DNA of 64,000 nucleotides from Oceanicella actignis (GTDB lineage Bacteria; Pseudomonadota; Alphaproteobacteria; Rhodobacterales; Rhodobacteraceae). The notes under the pieces were generated by a model. That model searched no databases. It was not told the origin of the DNA and worked only from the letters and a program-made list of their open reading frames with translations. The stretch is taken from contig NZ_VNHJ01000011.1 in the NCBI RefSeq assembly GCF_008124525.1, forward strand, positions 37,785-101,784. The letters run 5' to 3'. Positions 8,442 through 17,792 of this stretch are shown in pieces (within the stretch, counting starts at the first letter, position 1; every line of letters starts with the position of its first letter). Position numbers and translations under genes: made by a program.

Positions 8442-8981
8442 ATGGCCTCGCATGAAGAGCACGGCGCCCTTCCCGCGCCCCGGCTGAGCCCCGCGCCGCG
8501 CGTGCTGATCGTGGCGGCGCCCTTCTACCGCCGCATCGCCGACGACCTGATCGCGGGCGCGCGCGCCGCGCTCGAGGCGGCCGGCGCGACGCATGAGCTG
8601 GTCGAGGTGCCCGGCGCGCTCGAGATCCCCACCGCCATCCGCCTGGCCGCGCGCGCCGGGCGCTTCGACGGCTTCGTGGCGCTGGGCTGCGTCATCCGCG
8701 GCGAGACGACCCATTACGAGACCGTGTGCAACGACAGCTCGCGCGGGCTGACGCTGCTCGGGCTCGAGGGGCTGTGCATCGGCAACGGCATCCTGACGGT
8801 CGAGAACATGGCCCAGGCCGAGGTCCGCGCCGACCCCGCGCGCATGAACAAGGGCGGCGGCGCGGCCGAGGCGGCGCTGCACCTCATCGCGCTGGCGCGC
8901 CGCTTCCGCCCCGCCCGCATCGGCGAGGGCGTGCAGATCGCGCAAGCGGCCGGCGGGCCGGACGCGGAGGGGCTGGCATGA
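8442..8981 (+). CDS. ribH: 6,7-dimethyl-8-ribityllumazine synthase
   Basis: RibH condenses the RibB product with the ribitylamino-pyrimidine to give lumazine, the substrate of RibE. The 179-residue protein carries VAAPFYRRIADDLI, the PGALEIPTAI loop, ALGCVIRGETTHYE with the catalytic His, and GNGILTVEN. It begins one base after the ribBA stop and its own stop overlaps the nusB start as ATGA, so the three genes are coupled. Confidence 0.96.
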   Translation: MASHEEHGALPAPRLSPAPRVLIVAAPFYRRIADDLIAGARAALEAAGATHELVEVPGALEIPTAIRLAARAGRFDGFVALGCVIRGETTHYETVCNDSSRGLTLLGLEGLCIGNGILTVENMAQAEVRADPARMNKGGGAAEAALHLIALARRFRPARIGEGVQIAQAAGGPDAEGLA

Positions 8982-9499
8982 GCGCCCCGATCGACGCCCC
9001 CGAGCCCCCCGCCGCGCCCGAGGATCGCCCCGATCCGCGGCTCGAGCGGCGCCTCGCCCGCTCGGCGGCGCGGCTCGCGGCGGTGCAGGCGCTGTTCCAG
9101 ATGGAGGCCACCGGCGCCGACATGCGCGCCGTGCAGGCCGAGTTCGAGACCCACCGCCTCGGCCAGCGCATCGACGACGTCGAATATCGCGAGGCCGACA
9201 TCGCCCTGTTCCGCTCGCTTCTGGCCGGCGCGGTGACGCGGCAGATCGAGATCGACCAGATCACCGACCAGGCGCTGGTCGAGCGCTGGCCGCTGGGGCG
9301 CATCGACCCGACGCTGCGCGCGCTGTTCCGCGCCGCCGGCGCCGAGCTGCTGACCGGAAGCCGCACGCCGCACAAGGTCGTCATCAACGAATTCGTCGAC
9401 GTCGCCAAGGCCTTCTATCCCGAGGGCAAAGAGGCGCGTTTCGTCAACGCGGTGCTCGACCACATGGCGCGCCGCATCCGCCCCGACGCCTTCGCCTGA
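8978..9499 (+). CDS. nusB: Transcription antitermination factor NusB
   Basis: NusB with NusE (S10) binds boxA RNA and promotes antitermination of rRNA operons. The 173-residue protein has the all-helical NusB core with AVQALFQMEAT (about 33-43) and the C-terminal HKVVINEFVDVAKAFYPEGKEARFVNAVLD. The start was set at the ATG overlapping the ribH stop; the longer open frame upstream lies inside ribH. ribH-nusB is a very common bacterial pair. Confidence 0.95.
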   Translation: MSAPIDAPEPPAAPEDRPDPRLERRLARSAARLAAVQALFQMEATGADMRAVQAEFETHRLGQRIDDVEYREADIALFRSLLAGAVTRQIEIDQITDQALVERWPLGRIDPTLRALFRAAGAELLTGSRTPHKVVINEFVDVAKAFYPEGKEARFVNAVLDHMARRIRPDAFA

Positions 9500-9646
9500 C
9501 GCGGGCGCGAGCGGGGGCCGGACGCGGCCGAGGACGCGGGCGCGCCCCCGGCGCCGCGCTCAACGCCCATCGGTCGTCTTCGCCGCCGCGCCCTCGGCGC
9601 GGCTGCGCCGCAGTCGCCGCGCGCGCCAAGGCGCGCAGGCAGGGGC

Positions 9647-11623
9647 TCAGCGCCCCTCGGCCGCGCGCGCCCCATCCTTCGCGGGCGCATCCCGAAAGAC
9701 CTCGACCATGCCGAAGCCCGGCTGCGTCTCGGGCCCCGTCGGCCTTGCACGCAGGCCGGGCTGAAGCGAAAGGACGTAGGTCCAGAACAGTTCGTCCGCG
9801 AACACCCGCCGCCCCTCGTCGAACGCCCGGTCGATCGGCCGCCGATCCAGATCCAGCGCATCCCGCGTCGTGCGACGCAGATTGTAAAGCTGGCCGTGCC
9901 GCAGGAAACGGTCGGCGAAGCTTTGCGGGTGAAAGGTGAGCAGCAGCGCATCGTCGGGCAGATCCGAGTGCAAGGCGGCGAGCTGAACGGCCGCTTCGCG
10001 CCGTGCGAAGCTCATGCGCAGGTCGTAGAGATGCGCCGTGACCGCCCCCGCGACCACGCCCACGGCCGCCGCGCCCAGGGCGGCGCGGGCCGCGACGCGT
10101 CGCGCCGACGCGCCAAGCGGCGCCAACGCCGCGGCGCCGAACGCGGCCGCAGCCAGCCCCGCCTGCCTGGACAGCGACAGCATCGCATAGGGCGCCGCCG
10201 CGGCCCCGCTCGCAAGCCCGAAGGCCATCGAAGCCGCCGTCGCTCCCAGAACCGCCGCCGCCGTCAGGCGCAGCGCGCGGGGTTCGGGCCGCCCCGCGAT
10301 CCGCGCAAGGCGCCGCGCCCCGACCGCCGCCGCCACCGCCGCGAAGGCCAGAGCCGGCGTCAGGTAGCGCATGTTGCTGGCCAGCCCCCCGTGCCATTCA
10401 AGCCAGACGAAAGGCGCGGCCCATGTCGCCAGCGCCAGCAGGCACAGCGCAACGCCCCGCCTCTCGGCGCCCGGCGCGGCCAGCGAAGGCAGCGCCGCCG
10501 CGCACAGCCCGATCCATGGCGCGCCTTGCAAGAGCGCCTTCTTGTAATGCCCGACGAAGGTCAGATAGCCCGCGGCGTCGCGCATGATGCGCGCCTCTTC
10601 GTCCGCGCGCGAATAGGCGCCGATGTCGATCAGGATCGCATGCGCGCCCTGCGCCGCCCGCGCCAACGCCGCCCACAGCGCGTGCGGCGCGGCCAGCGCC
10701 GCGCCCAGCCCCGCGGCGGCCAGAACGCCCAGGGCGGCCGCCATCGCCTTCCCCGGCGCCGCGCCGCGCGCGCGCAGCGCCCGCCAAAGCGTCGCCGCCC
10801 CCAGCGCCGACAGGACCGCCAGCGCCGGGCCCATATGCGCGGCAGGATCCACCCCGCCCTCGCGCCCCACGCCGTAGCTGACCGGGTTGAGCGTGCCGAA
10901 ACGCTGGAAATTGGCCCATGAGGACAGCGCCAGAACCGGCGCCGCCCCGAGCGCTCCCCAGGCCAGCAGCGCAAGCGGCGCGCGCGCGCACAGCACGGCC
11001 CAGAGCAACAATGCCGGCGCAAGCAGGCCGACATCCAGCCGCATCGACAGCCCCACCGCGCCGATCAGCCCCGCCAAGGCCGCCCCGCGCGCCCGCGCCC
11101 GCCCCTCGCGCGCCTCGGCCTCGAAGAACAGCGCCGCCGAGACCGCCGCCGCGCCCGCGGACGCGCCATGCGGCCAGAGCCCGGTCGCGTATTCGACCAG
11201 ATGACTGGCCAGCGCCAGCGTCGCGGCGGCCGCGAAGGCCCAGCGCCGATCCCCCAGCGTGCCAAGCGCCAGCCGCCAGCACCCCCACACCATCGCCAGC
11301 GCCCCCAGCGCGTTGACGACGAAGAACCCCCGCAGCCCCAGCAGCGCGTCGAACGGCGCCGCCAGCAGCGCAAAGCCCAACGGATATTGCGGCGTCAGCC
11401 CCCGCGGCCCCTCGACAAGGAACCAGAGCTTGAGCTCCTCGGCGCCGAGATCGGCGAAACCGTTGTCGAACACGGGCCAGGCGCCCTGCCAGATCCGGCG
11501 CGCGGAAACGATGTAGAAGAAATCGTCCACCGTGAATGGACCCGCCGGCGCCGCGGCCAGCGCCAGCCACAGCCAGAACGCCGCCAACGCGGCGAACGCC
11601 GCCGTCGTGAGTCTTTCGCTCAT
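9647..11623 (-). CDS. Polytopic membrane protein, GT39/ArnT-like glycosyltransferase family (GT-C)
   Basis: The 658-residue protein has about ten or more hydrophobic segments, and after the first one the acidic pair in FTVDDFFYIVSARRI (D33-D34), the kind of first-loop acidic motif GT-C enzymes such as ArnT and PMT use at the active site. It probably transfers a sugar from a polyprenyl-phosphate donor on the outer face of the inner membrane; donor and acceptor cannot be told. The C-terminal part after the last segment (DDALLLTFHPQSFADRFL onward) is soluble. The frame stays open upstream to 14011, but that part is antisense to the GGDEF/EAL gene; the ATG at 11623 starts the first membrane segment. 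It is divergent from that gene by 144 bases. Confidence 0.75.
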   Translation of the reverse strand: MSERLTTAAFAALAAFWLWLALAAAPAGPFTVDDFFYIVSARRIWQGAWPVFDNGFADLGAEELKLWFLVEGPRGLTPQYPLGFALLAAPFDALLGLRGFFVVNALGALAMVWGCWRLALGTLGDRRWAFAAAATLALASHLVEYATGLWPHGASAGAAAVSAALFFEAEAREGRARARGAALAGLIGAVGLSMRLDVGLLAPALLLWAVLCARAPLALLAWGALGAAPVLALSSWANFQRFGTLNPVSYGVGREGGVDPAAHMGPALAVLSALGAATLWRALRARGAAPGKAMAAALGVLAAAGLGAALAAPHALWAALARAAQGAHAILIDIGAYSRADEEARIMRDAAGYLTFVGHYKKALLQGAPWIGLCAAALPSLAAPGAERRGVALCLLALATWAAPFVWLEWHGGLASNMRYLTPALAFAAVAAAVGARRLARIAGRPEPRALRLTAAAVLGATAASMAFGLASGAAAAPYAMLSLSRQAGLAAAAFGAAALAPLGASARRVAARAALGAAAVGVVAGAVTAHLYDLRMSFARREAAVQLAALHSDLPDDALLLTFHPQSFADRFLRHGQLYNLRRTTRDALDLDRRPIDRAFDEGRRVFADELFWTYVLSLQPGLRARPTGPETQPGFGMVEVFRDAPAKDGARAAEGR

Positions 11624-11767
11624 GCCCGCCCCGTCCAAGCAACGCCTGTTGGCGTCTTGTTTACGCCTTGTGCCGAGAATGTCCCGGAAACGCCGCGCGC
11701 GATAGAAGATCGCGGCTGCGGGGGTCAAGCCCGCCGCCCTGCCGCGCCCCTCGAAGGATCTTCTTGC

Positions 11768-13708
11768 GTGAGCAGACTGACCGCAACCCTCGTCGCAACC
11801 ATGCTCGTCGTCGCCGTCTCGCTGAGCGGCGGCCTGTTCCTGGTGCGCCACCTCGGAGCGAAGGCCTTCGCGGCGCGGATCTGCGCGGAACAGATGGAAG
11901 CCGCGCTGGGCGCGGCCCAGGCGATGCGCGCGGACGTGGAGGAAATGAAATCGGCCGATGCGGGCGAGGCCCTTCGCGCGCGGCTCGGCGCTCATGCGCG
12001 CGAGGCGGCTGCGCGGCTCGGCGCCCTGTCCGCGGCCATGGCCGATCGCGACCCGAGCGATCCGCTCGCCCGCATCTACCTCGCGCGCGAGGACGGCGCC
12101 GCGGCGCTGGCGCGGCGTCTGCTCGATGGCGCGCAGGCCCCGGCGCCGGATGCGCTCGAGCGCGATCTGGACGCGCTCATCGCCCGGCTGGAACAGGCGC
12201 GCCCGATCCACCGGCAAGAGGCGGAGCGATCGCGATTCGCCGCGCGCGTCGCCTGGCACGGCGCGGCCCTCGGCGTGCCCGCGATCCTCGCCCTCCTGGC
12301 GGTGTTCGCGGTCGGCCCCGCCCTCAGCCGCATCGAGACCCGCGCGCGCCGGCTCGAGGAGGAAACCGCGCGCAGCATGCGCCTTGCCAATCTCGACCCC
12401 GTGACCGGCCTGGCCAATCGCCGCCGTCTGCTCAAGAGCGCAAGGGATCTGGCGACGCGCGCGGCGGCCGCAAGAACCGGCGTCGCGGCGCTGCGCATCG
12501 ACATCGACCGCTTCCGCAGCCTCAACCAGGCCTGGGGGCACGCCGTCGCCGATCAGGTCCTTCGCCATGTCGCGCGCATCCTCCGCGCCGAGGCGCGCGC
12601 GGACGACGTGCTCGCCCGCGCCGGCGCGGACGAGTTCTACGTCATCGCCATGGGCGAGGATGCGGTCGAGCGCCTCAACCAGCTGGCCGAACGCGCCATC
12701 GCGCGCCTGGCCGAACCCATGGCGGCCGCGGACAGGTCGGTGGGCGAGATCCGCGTGGCAGCGCGGGCGGGGATCGCGGCGGCGCTGCCCAAGGCCGATC
12801 AGTCCGAGAGGACGGCCGAGCAGCTGCTCGTCTCGGCCGACGCGGCGCTGGCCGCCGCGAAGACCGCCCGGACGCGGATCGAGATCCTGTCCGATGGCGG
12901 GCGCGAGCAGATCGAGCGCCGCCGCCGCATGCTGTCCGAGCTGCGCGAAGCCATCGCGCAATCGCAGATCGAACCGTGGTTCCAGCCCCAGATCTGCGCG
13001 CGCACGGGCCGGACGCTGGGCTTCGAAAGCCTCATGCGCTGGCGCCATCCCGAACAGGGCGTTCTGGCGCCCGGGGCGTTCCTGGCCCTGGCCGAGGAAA
13101 GCGGTCTGATCGATCAGATGGGAGAGCTGTGCGCGCGCCGCGCCCTGGCGGCATGCGCCGCCTGGCGCGCCGAGGGGCTGTTCTCGGGCCGCGTCGCGCT
13201 CAACGTCTCGGCGCGCGAACTGCGCGACGCGCAATTCGTCGACAAGCTGGCCTGGGACGTCGAAGGCGCCGGCCTGCGCCCCGAGGACGTCGCCGTCGAG
13301 ATCCTGGAATCGGCGCTGATCGACGACGATTCGGACCCGATCATCCGCAACGTCGCCGCGCTGGCCGCGGTCGGCTTCTCGATCGAGCTCGACGATTTCG
13401 GCACCGGCCACGCATCGATCTCGAACCTGCAGAAGTTCCGCGTCGACCGAATCAAGATCGATCGCGGCTTCATCTCGGGCCTCGACCGCTCGGCGCGCAA
13501 GCGCAAGCTGGCGGCGGCGATGATCGGCCTCGCGCGCTCGCTCGAGATCGAGGCGCTGGCCGAAGGCGTCGAAACCGCCGAGGAGCGGCGCATCCTGACC
13601 GAGATGGGCTGCGACCTGCTCCAGGGCTTCGGAATCGCCCGCCCCATGCCCGCCCACATGGCGCGCGCCTGGCTGCTCGGGCGCCGCCCCGCCGTCGCGG
13701 CGTCCTGA
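11768..13708 (+). CDS. Membrane-bound GGDEF/EAL protein, probably a cyclic-di-GMP phosphodiesterase
   Basis: Layout from a GTG start (646 residues): transmembrane segment about 5-28, a ~135-residue Ala-rich periplasmic helical sensor domain, second segment about 165-186, GGDEF domain about 207-375, EAL domain about 385-640. The GGDEF signature is degenerate (GADEF at 286-290), so cyclase activity is unlikely. The EAL domain reads ESL at 420-422 but keeps the glutamate, DDFGTGHASI, KIDRGFI and EALAEGVET, so hydrolysis of cyclic-di-GMP is plausible. The GTG at 11768 has a GAAGGA site nine bases upstream; further upstream the frame is antisense to the divergent membrane gene. Regulation of envelope sugars by this neighbour is inference. 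Confidence 0.85.
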   Translation: MSRLTATLVATMLVVAVSLSGGLFLVRHLGAKAFAARICAEQMEAALGAAQAMRADVEEMKSADAGEALRARLGAHAREAAARLGALSAAMADRDPSDPLARIYLAREDGAAALARRLLDGAQAPAPDALERDLDALIARLEQARPIHRQEAERSRFAARVAWHGAALGVPAILALLAVFAVGPALSRIETRARRLEEETARSMRLANLDPVTGLANRRRLLKSARDLATRAAAARTGVAALRIDIDRFRSLNQAWGHAVADQVLRHVARILRAEARADDVLARAGADEFYVIAMGEDAVERLNQLAERAIARLAEPMAAADRSVGEIRVAARAGIAAALPKADQSERTAEQLLVSADAALAAAKTARTRIEILSDGGREQIERRRRMLSELREAIAQSQIEPWFQPQICARTGRTLGFESLMRWRHPEQGVLAPGAFLALAEESGLIDQMGELCARRALAACAAWRAEGLFSGRVALNVSARELRDAQFVDKLAWDVEGAGLRPEDVAVEILESALIDDDSDPIIRNVAALAAVGFSIELDDFGTGHASISNLQKFRVDRIKIDRGFISGLDRSARKRKLAAAMIGLARSLEIEALAEGVETAEERRILTEMGCDLLQGFGIARPMPAHMARAWLLGRRPAVAAS

Positions 13709-14044
13709 GCGCCGGCGCGGCGCCCGGGCGGCGGCGCATGCCGCGGCGCCCTGCGCCTGCGCGAACGCCCGGCGTGGCCCGCCCGCGCATGCGCATCGCC
13801 GCCCGCCGCCCCGCGGGTCTCCGGCGCGGGCCGGGCTCGCGACCCGCCCGCCGCAGACCATCCCTCGCCGGGCGCGGCGTCGGCGCCGCGCATGCGGGCC
13901 TTGCGGGCCGCGGCCGCATCCCTCGTCGACGCCGGAAAGGACGGCGCCGCCGATCGCCGGAGACGAATCTCCTGCGCGGATCGGCGAAGAACGGACCGCG
14001 ACGGCGGCCAAGGAACCCGCCGCGCCGCGGCGGCGGCGCGCAGC
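13709..14044. other. Non-coding convergent gap with a hairpin
   Basis: These 336 bases lie between two convergent genes. A stem-loop spans 13949-13985: outer arms GCCGATC / GATCGGC and inner GGAGA-CGAA-TCTCC. There is no T-run, so calling it a terminator would be a guess. Nothing protein-like is seen. Confidence 0.45.
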
Positions 14045-14509
14045 CTAGAGCGCGCGGCGGCCGTAAAGCGCCTCGGCGCGGCTTTCGAAGGCGCGCACGA
14101 TGCGCTGCATCGCCTCGTTGAACACCATCCCGATCAGCGCCTGCAGCACCGAGGAGCGGAACTCGAAATCGACGAAGAAATCGATCTCGCAGCTGCCCGG
14201 CTCGACCTCGACGAAGCGCCAGTGATTGCGCAGATGGCGAAAGGGGCCGTCCAGATACTCGACGTCGATGCGCCGCTCGTCGGGGCGCAGCGTCACGCGG
14301 CTGCCGAAGCGCTCGCGAAACACCTTGAACGAGATGACCAGGTCCGCTTCCATCACCTCGACGCCGGGCTCGTCGCCCGGCCGGCGCGAACGCACCCGCG
14401 CCGCCTCGCACCAGGGCAGGAACTCGGGATAGGATTTCACGTCGGCGATCAGCGCATACATCTCGGCCGCGGAGTAGGGAACGCGGCGCTTCTCGGCGTG
14501 AGTCGGCAT
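14045..14509 (-). CDS. RatA/COQ10-family START-domain protein
   Basis: The 154-residue protein matches the polyketide-cyclase/COQ10-type START family: VPYSAAEMYALIADVKSYPEFLPWCEAARV near the N-terminus and IDFFVDFEFRSSVLQALIGMVF near the C-terminus. Relatives bind ubiquinone (Coq10) or, in E. coli, inhibit 70S assembly (RatA). No antitoxin gene lies beside it, so a lipid or quinone-binding role is more likely; which of these holds cannot be read from sequence. The ATG at 14509 was chosen because the family starts just here; the frame is open far upstream through hpt antisense. Confidence 0.85.
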   Translation of the reverse strand: MPTHAEKRRVPYSAAEMYALIADVKSYPEFLPWCEAARVRSRRPGDEPGVEVMEADLVISFKVFRERFGSRVTLRPDERRIDVEYLDGPFRHLRNHWRFVEVEPGSCEIDFFVDFEFRSSVLQALIGMVFNEAMQRIVRAFESRAEALYGRRAL

Positions 14510-14635
14510 GATGGCTCCGTGCGTGCGGTCGCGGCCGCGCATCGATACCCCCGCGCCCCCCGCGCCTTCAACCCCTTTCCACCGCCGCCCCGATGAGGCA
14601 AAACGCGCCCAGGCCCCCCAGCGCCGGAGAAACGG

Positions 14636-15190
14636 ATGACCGACAAGCCCTATGTGATCGACCAGATGATCTCGGCCAAGGAGATCGCCGCCCGCGTCGA
14701 GGGGTTGGCGCGCGAGATCACCGCGCATTTCAAGGACACCGAGAAGCTGATCGTCATCGGCCTGCTGCGCGGCAGCTTCGTGTTCATCGCCGATCTTGCG
14801 CGCGAGCTGGACCTGCCGGTCGAGATCGACTTCATCGAGGCCTCGTCCTACGGCAACGCGACCGAGTCGAGCCGCGAGGTGCGCATCCTCAAGGACCTGC
14901 GCGGCGAGATCGAGGGCAAGGACGTGCTGGTCGTCGAGGACATCGTCGACACCGGCTTCACGCTCCATCACGTGCTGCACCTTTTGCGCGCGCGCAATCC
15001 GCGCCGGCTCGAGGTCTGCGCGCTGCTCGACAAGCCCGCGCGGCGCGAGGTGGACGTGACCGCGCGCTTCATCGGCTTCCAGATCCCCGACGAGTTCGTC
15101 GTCGGCTATGGCATCGACTTCGCCCAGCGCAACCGCAACCTGAGCTACATCGGCAAGGTGCGCTTCATCGAGCCGCCCGCCGAGGGCTGA
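14636..15190 (+). CDS. hpt: Hypoxanthine phosphoribosyltransferase
   Basis: The enzyme salvages hypoxanthine (and usually guanine) with PRPP to IMP or GMP. The 184-residue protein shows [29 protein letters not shown], the PRPP loop [14 protein letters not shown], and [15 protein letters not shown] near the C-terminus. A GGAGA site precedes the ATG. Its last 46 bases overlap the antisense 3' end of oxyR. Confidence 0.94.
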   Translation: MTDKPYVIDQMISAKEIAARVEGLAREITAHFKDTEKLIVIGLLRGSFVFIADLARELDLPVEIDFIEASSYGNATESSREVRILKDLRGEIEGKDVLVVEDIVDTGFTLHHVLHLLRARNPRRLEVCALLDKPARREVDVTARFIGFQIPDEFVVGYGIDFAQRNRNLSYIGKVRFIEPPAEG

Positions 15191-16122
15191 GCGCCCAGCG
15201 GCGGGCGCGGCGCAGCCGCGGCGGCCTCGCGCAGCAGCTCGGCCAGCTCGTCGAACCAGTCGCGCCCGCCGCCGGGCGCGCGCGCGGCCGCGCGGCGCGC
15301 CAGCACCACGCGCCGCCCCGGCTCGGGCGGATCGAACCGCGCCAGCTCCAGCCCCGGCGCGGCGGCCGCCTCGGGGGCGGCGGCGATCTCGGGCAGCAGC
15401 GTCATGCCGAATCCCTCGGCCGCCAGGCGCGCCAGGGTGGCGAGGCTGGCCGCGCGCAGATCGGCCATGCGCGGACGCGCCAGCGCGCAGGCGGCCAGCG
15501 TCTGGTCGGCCAGGCAATGCCCCTCGTCCAGCAGCAGCAGCTGTTCGGCGTCGAGCCCGTCGGGGCGCAGCGGGCCGCCGCGGCCGCGCAGCGCCGCCAG
15601 CCTGGCCGGCGAACCCGCCAGCAGGAAACGATCCTCGAACAGCTCGGCCTCCTCGAGCGAGGCGTCGCCCAGCGGCGCCGCGGCGATCACCGCGTCGAGG
15701 CGGCCCGCGCGCAGCTCGTCCATCAGCCGCGCCGTCTGCGCCTCGCGCACGCCCAGCTCCAGCGCGATGTCGCGCGCGCGCATCAGCGGCAGCGCCGCCG
15801 GCAACAGATAGGGCGCGACCGTCGGAATGACCCCCAGCGACAGCCGCCCGCGCAAGCCGCCCCCCCGGCGCGTCATCGCCTCGAGCTCGCGCGCCTCGGC
15901 AAGCACGCGCGCGGCCCGCTCGGCCGCCTCGCGCCCCGCCGGGGTCAGGATCGCCTCGCCGCGCGCGCGCTCGATCAGCGTCGCGCCGAGGGCGGTTTCA
16001 AGCTCGCGAATCTGGATGCTCAGCGCCGGCTGCGAGACGGCGCAGGCCTCGGCCGCGCGGCCGAAATGGCGATGCTCGGCCACGGCCAGGAAGTAGCGCA
16101 GCTGACGAAGCGTGATGTTCAT
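15145..16122 (-). CDS. oxyR: LysR-type hydrogen-peroxide regulator OxyR
   Basis: The protein has an N-terminal winged helix ([33 protein letters not shown]) and an effector domain with [13 protein letters not shown], in which two cysteines lie nine positions apart exactly as Cys199 and Cys208 of E. coli OxyR. That pair forms the peroxide-sensing disulphide, so OxyR is a confident call. It is 325 residues, about 20 longer than E. coli OxyR; the extra Ala/Pro-rich tail is antisense to the end of hpt. An AGGAAGG site precedes the ATG. No catalase or peroxidase gene is adjacent; the crotonase lies divergent, 105 bases away. Confidence 0.88.
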   Translation of the reverse strand: MNITLRQLRYFLAVAEHRHFGRAAEACAVSQPALSIQIRELETALGATLIERARGEAILTPAGREAAERAARVLAEARELEAMTRRGGGLRGRLSLGVIPTVAPYLLPAALPLMRARDIALELGVREAQTARLMDELRAGRLDAVIAAAPLGDASLEEAELFEDRFLLAGSPARLAALRGRGGPLRPDGLDAEQLLLLDEGHCLADQTLAACALARPRMADLRAASLATLARLAAEGFGMTLLPEIAAAPEAAAAPGLELARFDPPEPGRRVVLARRAAARAPGGGRDWFDELAELLREAAAAAPRPPLGAQPSAGGSMKRTLPM

Positions 16123-16227
16123 GCCGCCTTCCTACCACCGCCGCGCGCCGACGCGAAGGGCGCGCAAGGCTTGCGGCGGCCGCGCCGCGCGGCCATGCTC
16201 GGCCCGTCGCCAAGCCAGGAGCGCCCC

Positions 16228-17043
16228 ATGACCGCCGATTCCACGCTGCGCATCCGCGACGAAGGCCCCGTGCGGGTCATCGCCATCGACCGCCCCGAGC
16301 GGCGCAACGCCGTCGATCCCGAAACCGCCCAGGCCCTGTTCGAGGCCTTCCTGGCCTTCGACGCCGATCCGGCGGCGCGCGTCGCCGTCCTGACCGGCTG
16401 CGGCGAGGCCTTTTGCGCCGGCTTCGATCTGACCCGCGCGGCGCAGGGCATGCCCGAGGCGTGGTTCGAACGCATGGCCATCCGCGCGCCCGAGGATCTC
16501 GAGGGGCCGCCCCGCCCCGGTCCCATGGGCCCGACAAGGCTGAGCCTGTCCAAGCCGACCATCGCGGCGGTCAACGGCGCGGCGGTGGCCGGCGGCTTGG
16601 AGCTGGCGCTGTGGTGCGATCTGCGCGTCGTCGCCCCCGAGGGATATTTCGGCGTGTTCTGCCGCCGCTGGGGGGTGCCGCTGATCGACGGCGGCGCGAT
16701 CCGCCTGCCGCGGCTGATCGGCCAGGGCCGGGCGCTGGATCTGATCCTGAGCGGAAGGAAGGTCGCGGCCGAAGAGGCCCTGGCCATCGGGCTGGCCGAG
16801 CGCGCGGCCCCGCCCGGCGGCGCGCTGAGCGCCGCGCTCGAGCTGGCGCAGGAGCTGGCGCGCTTTCCCCAGGCCTGCATGCGCGCCGACCGGCGGGTGG
16901 CGCTGGCGCAGTGGTCGCTGAGCGCGCCCGAGGCCTTCGCGCTCGAGTGGCGCTCGGCCGACGCCTTCGCCGCCGAGGGCGTGCACGGCGCGGCGCGCTT
17001 CGCAGCCGGCAAGGGGCGCGGCGGCGCCTTCGACGACCTGTGA
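16228..17043 (+). CDS. Crotonase / enoyl-CoA hydratase family protein
   Basis: The 271-residue protein has the crotonase fold: [18 protein letters not shown], the oxyanion-hole loop [10 protein letters not shown], and [21 protein letters not shown]. The region where true hydratases keep the first catalytic glutamate (PEI) reads [21 protein letters not shown] here, so water addition to enoyl-CoA is doubtful. The family also includes isomerases, hydrolases and dehalogenases; the substrate is unknown. An AGGAG site precedes the ATG at 16228. Its stop overlaps the GTG of the VIT transporter as GTGA. Confidence 0.88.
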   Translation: MTADSTLRIRDEGPVRVIAIDRPERRNAVDPETAQALFEAFLAFDADPAARVAVLTGCGEAFCAGFDLTRAAQGMPEAWFERMAIRAPEDLEGPPRPGPMGPTRLSLSKPTIAAVNGAAVAGGLELALWCDLRVVAPEGYFGVFCRRWGVPLIDGGAIRLPRLIGQGRALDLILSGRKVAAEEALAIGLAERAAPPGGALSAALELAQELARFPQACMRADRRVALAQWSLSAPEAFALEWRSADAFAAEGVHGAARFAAGKGRGGAFDDL

Positions 17044-17756
17044 GCGCGCAGCCTCCCGCCGATCCCGCCCCGCGCGGCCGCATCGAGACCTATCTGCGCG
17101 AGATCGTCTATGGCGGCAATGACGGCATTGTCACCACCCTGGCCGTCGTCGCCGGCTTCGCCGGCGCGGGCGCGGACGAGGCGCACGAGATCGGCGCCGC
17201 GGCGGTGCTGCTGTTCGGGCTGGCCAATCTGGTGGCGGACGGGGCGTCGATGGGGCTGGGCGCGTATCTGTCGCTGCGCTCGGAGCGCGACATGGTCAAC
17301 GCCGCCCTTCGGCGCGAGAGCGCGCTGGCGCGCACGCGCGCGCCCCGCGACGACGCCGCCCTGGCGGCCATGCGCCGCGCCGGGCTGACCGAGGACGAGG
17401 CCGCCGTCATCGCCCGCATCCTGGCCCGCCGCCGGCGGCTGCGGGCCGAGCTGGCGGTGCGGCTGGGTCTGGGCCTGCCCGACCCGGACGCCGGCAACGC
17501 GGCGCTGCGCGCGCTGGCCACCTTTCTGAGCTTCGTGACCTTCGGCTTCGCGCCGCTGGCGCCCTGGTTCGCGCTGGCGCCGGGCGATCTGGCGCTGGCG
17601 CTGTCCTTCGGCGCCTCGACGCTGGCGCTTGGCGGGCTTGGCGTCATGCGCTGGCGGGTGAATGGCGGCGGCCTGCGCCGGCGCCTGGCCGAGACCCTGC
17701 TCGTGGGCGGCGCGGGCGCCGCCTCGGCCTTCGCGGTGGGTCTGGCCTTTCGCTGA
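17040..17756 (+). CDS. VIT1/CCC1-family metal transporter
   Basis: The 238-residue membrane protein carries the family signature [24 protein letters not shown] (first membrane segment, about residues 20-43), then [19 protein letters not shown], a charged central helical region, and three further hydrophobic segments. VIT1/CCC1 proteins export Fe(II) or Mn(II) from the cytosol; which metal is unknown. The start is a GTG that overlaps the crotonase stop; no ATG fits. Role inferred from family only. Confidence 0.85.
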   Translation: MSAQPPADPAPRGRIETYLREIVYGGNDGIVTTLAVVAGFAGAGADEAHEIGAAAVLLFGLANLVADGASMGLGAYLSLRSERDMVNAALRRESALARTRAPRDDAALAAMRRAGLTEDEAAVIARILARRRRLRAELAVRLGLGLPDPDAGNAALRALATFLSFVTFGFAPLAPWFALAPGDLALALSFGASTLALGGLGVMRWRVNGGGLRRRLAETLLVGGAGAASAFAVGLAFR

Positions 17757-17792
17757 GCGCGCCCCGCGCGCCATGGCGGGGCGCGCGGGCGA

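Noticed and set aside
11624..14011. Open frame that extends the GT39-like gene upstream by about 800 codons on the minus strand
   Set aside because: It is antisense to the GGDEF/EAL gene, has no membrane or family features, and the real protein starts cleanly at 11623.
14045..14509. Toxin of a toxin-antitoxin pair (RatA name)
   Set aside because: No partner RatB or antitoxin gene is adjacent, and the family is mostly COQ10-like lipid binding.
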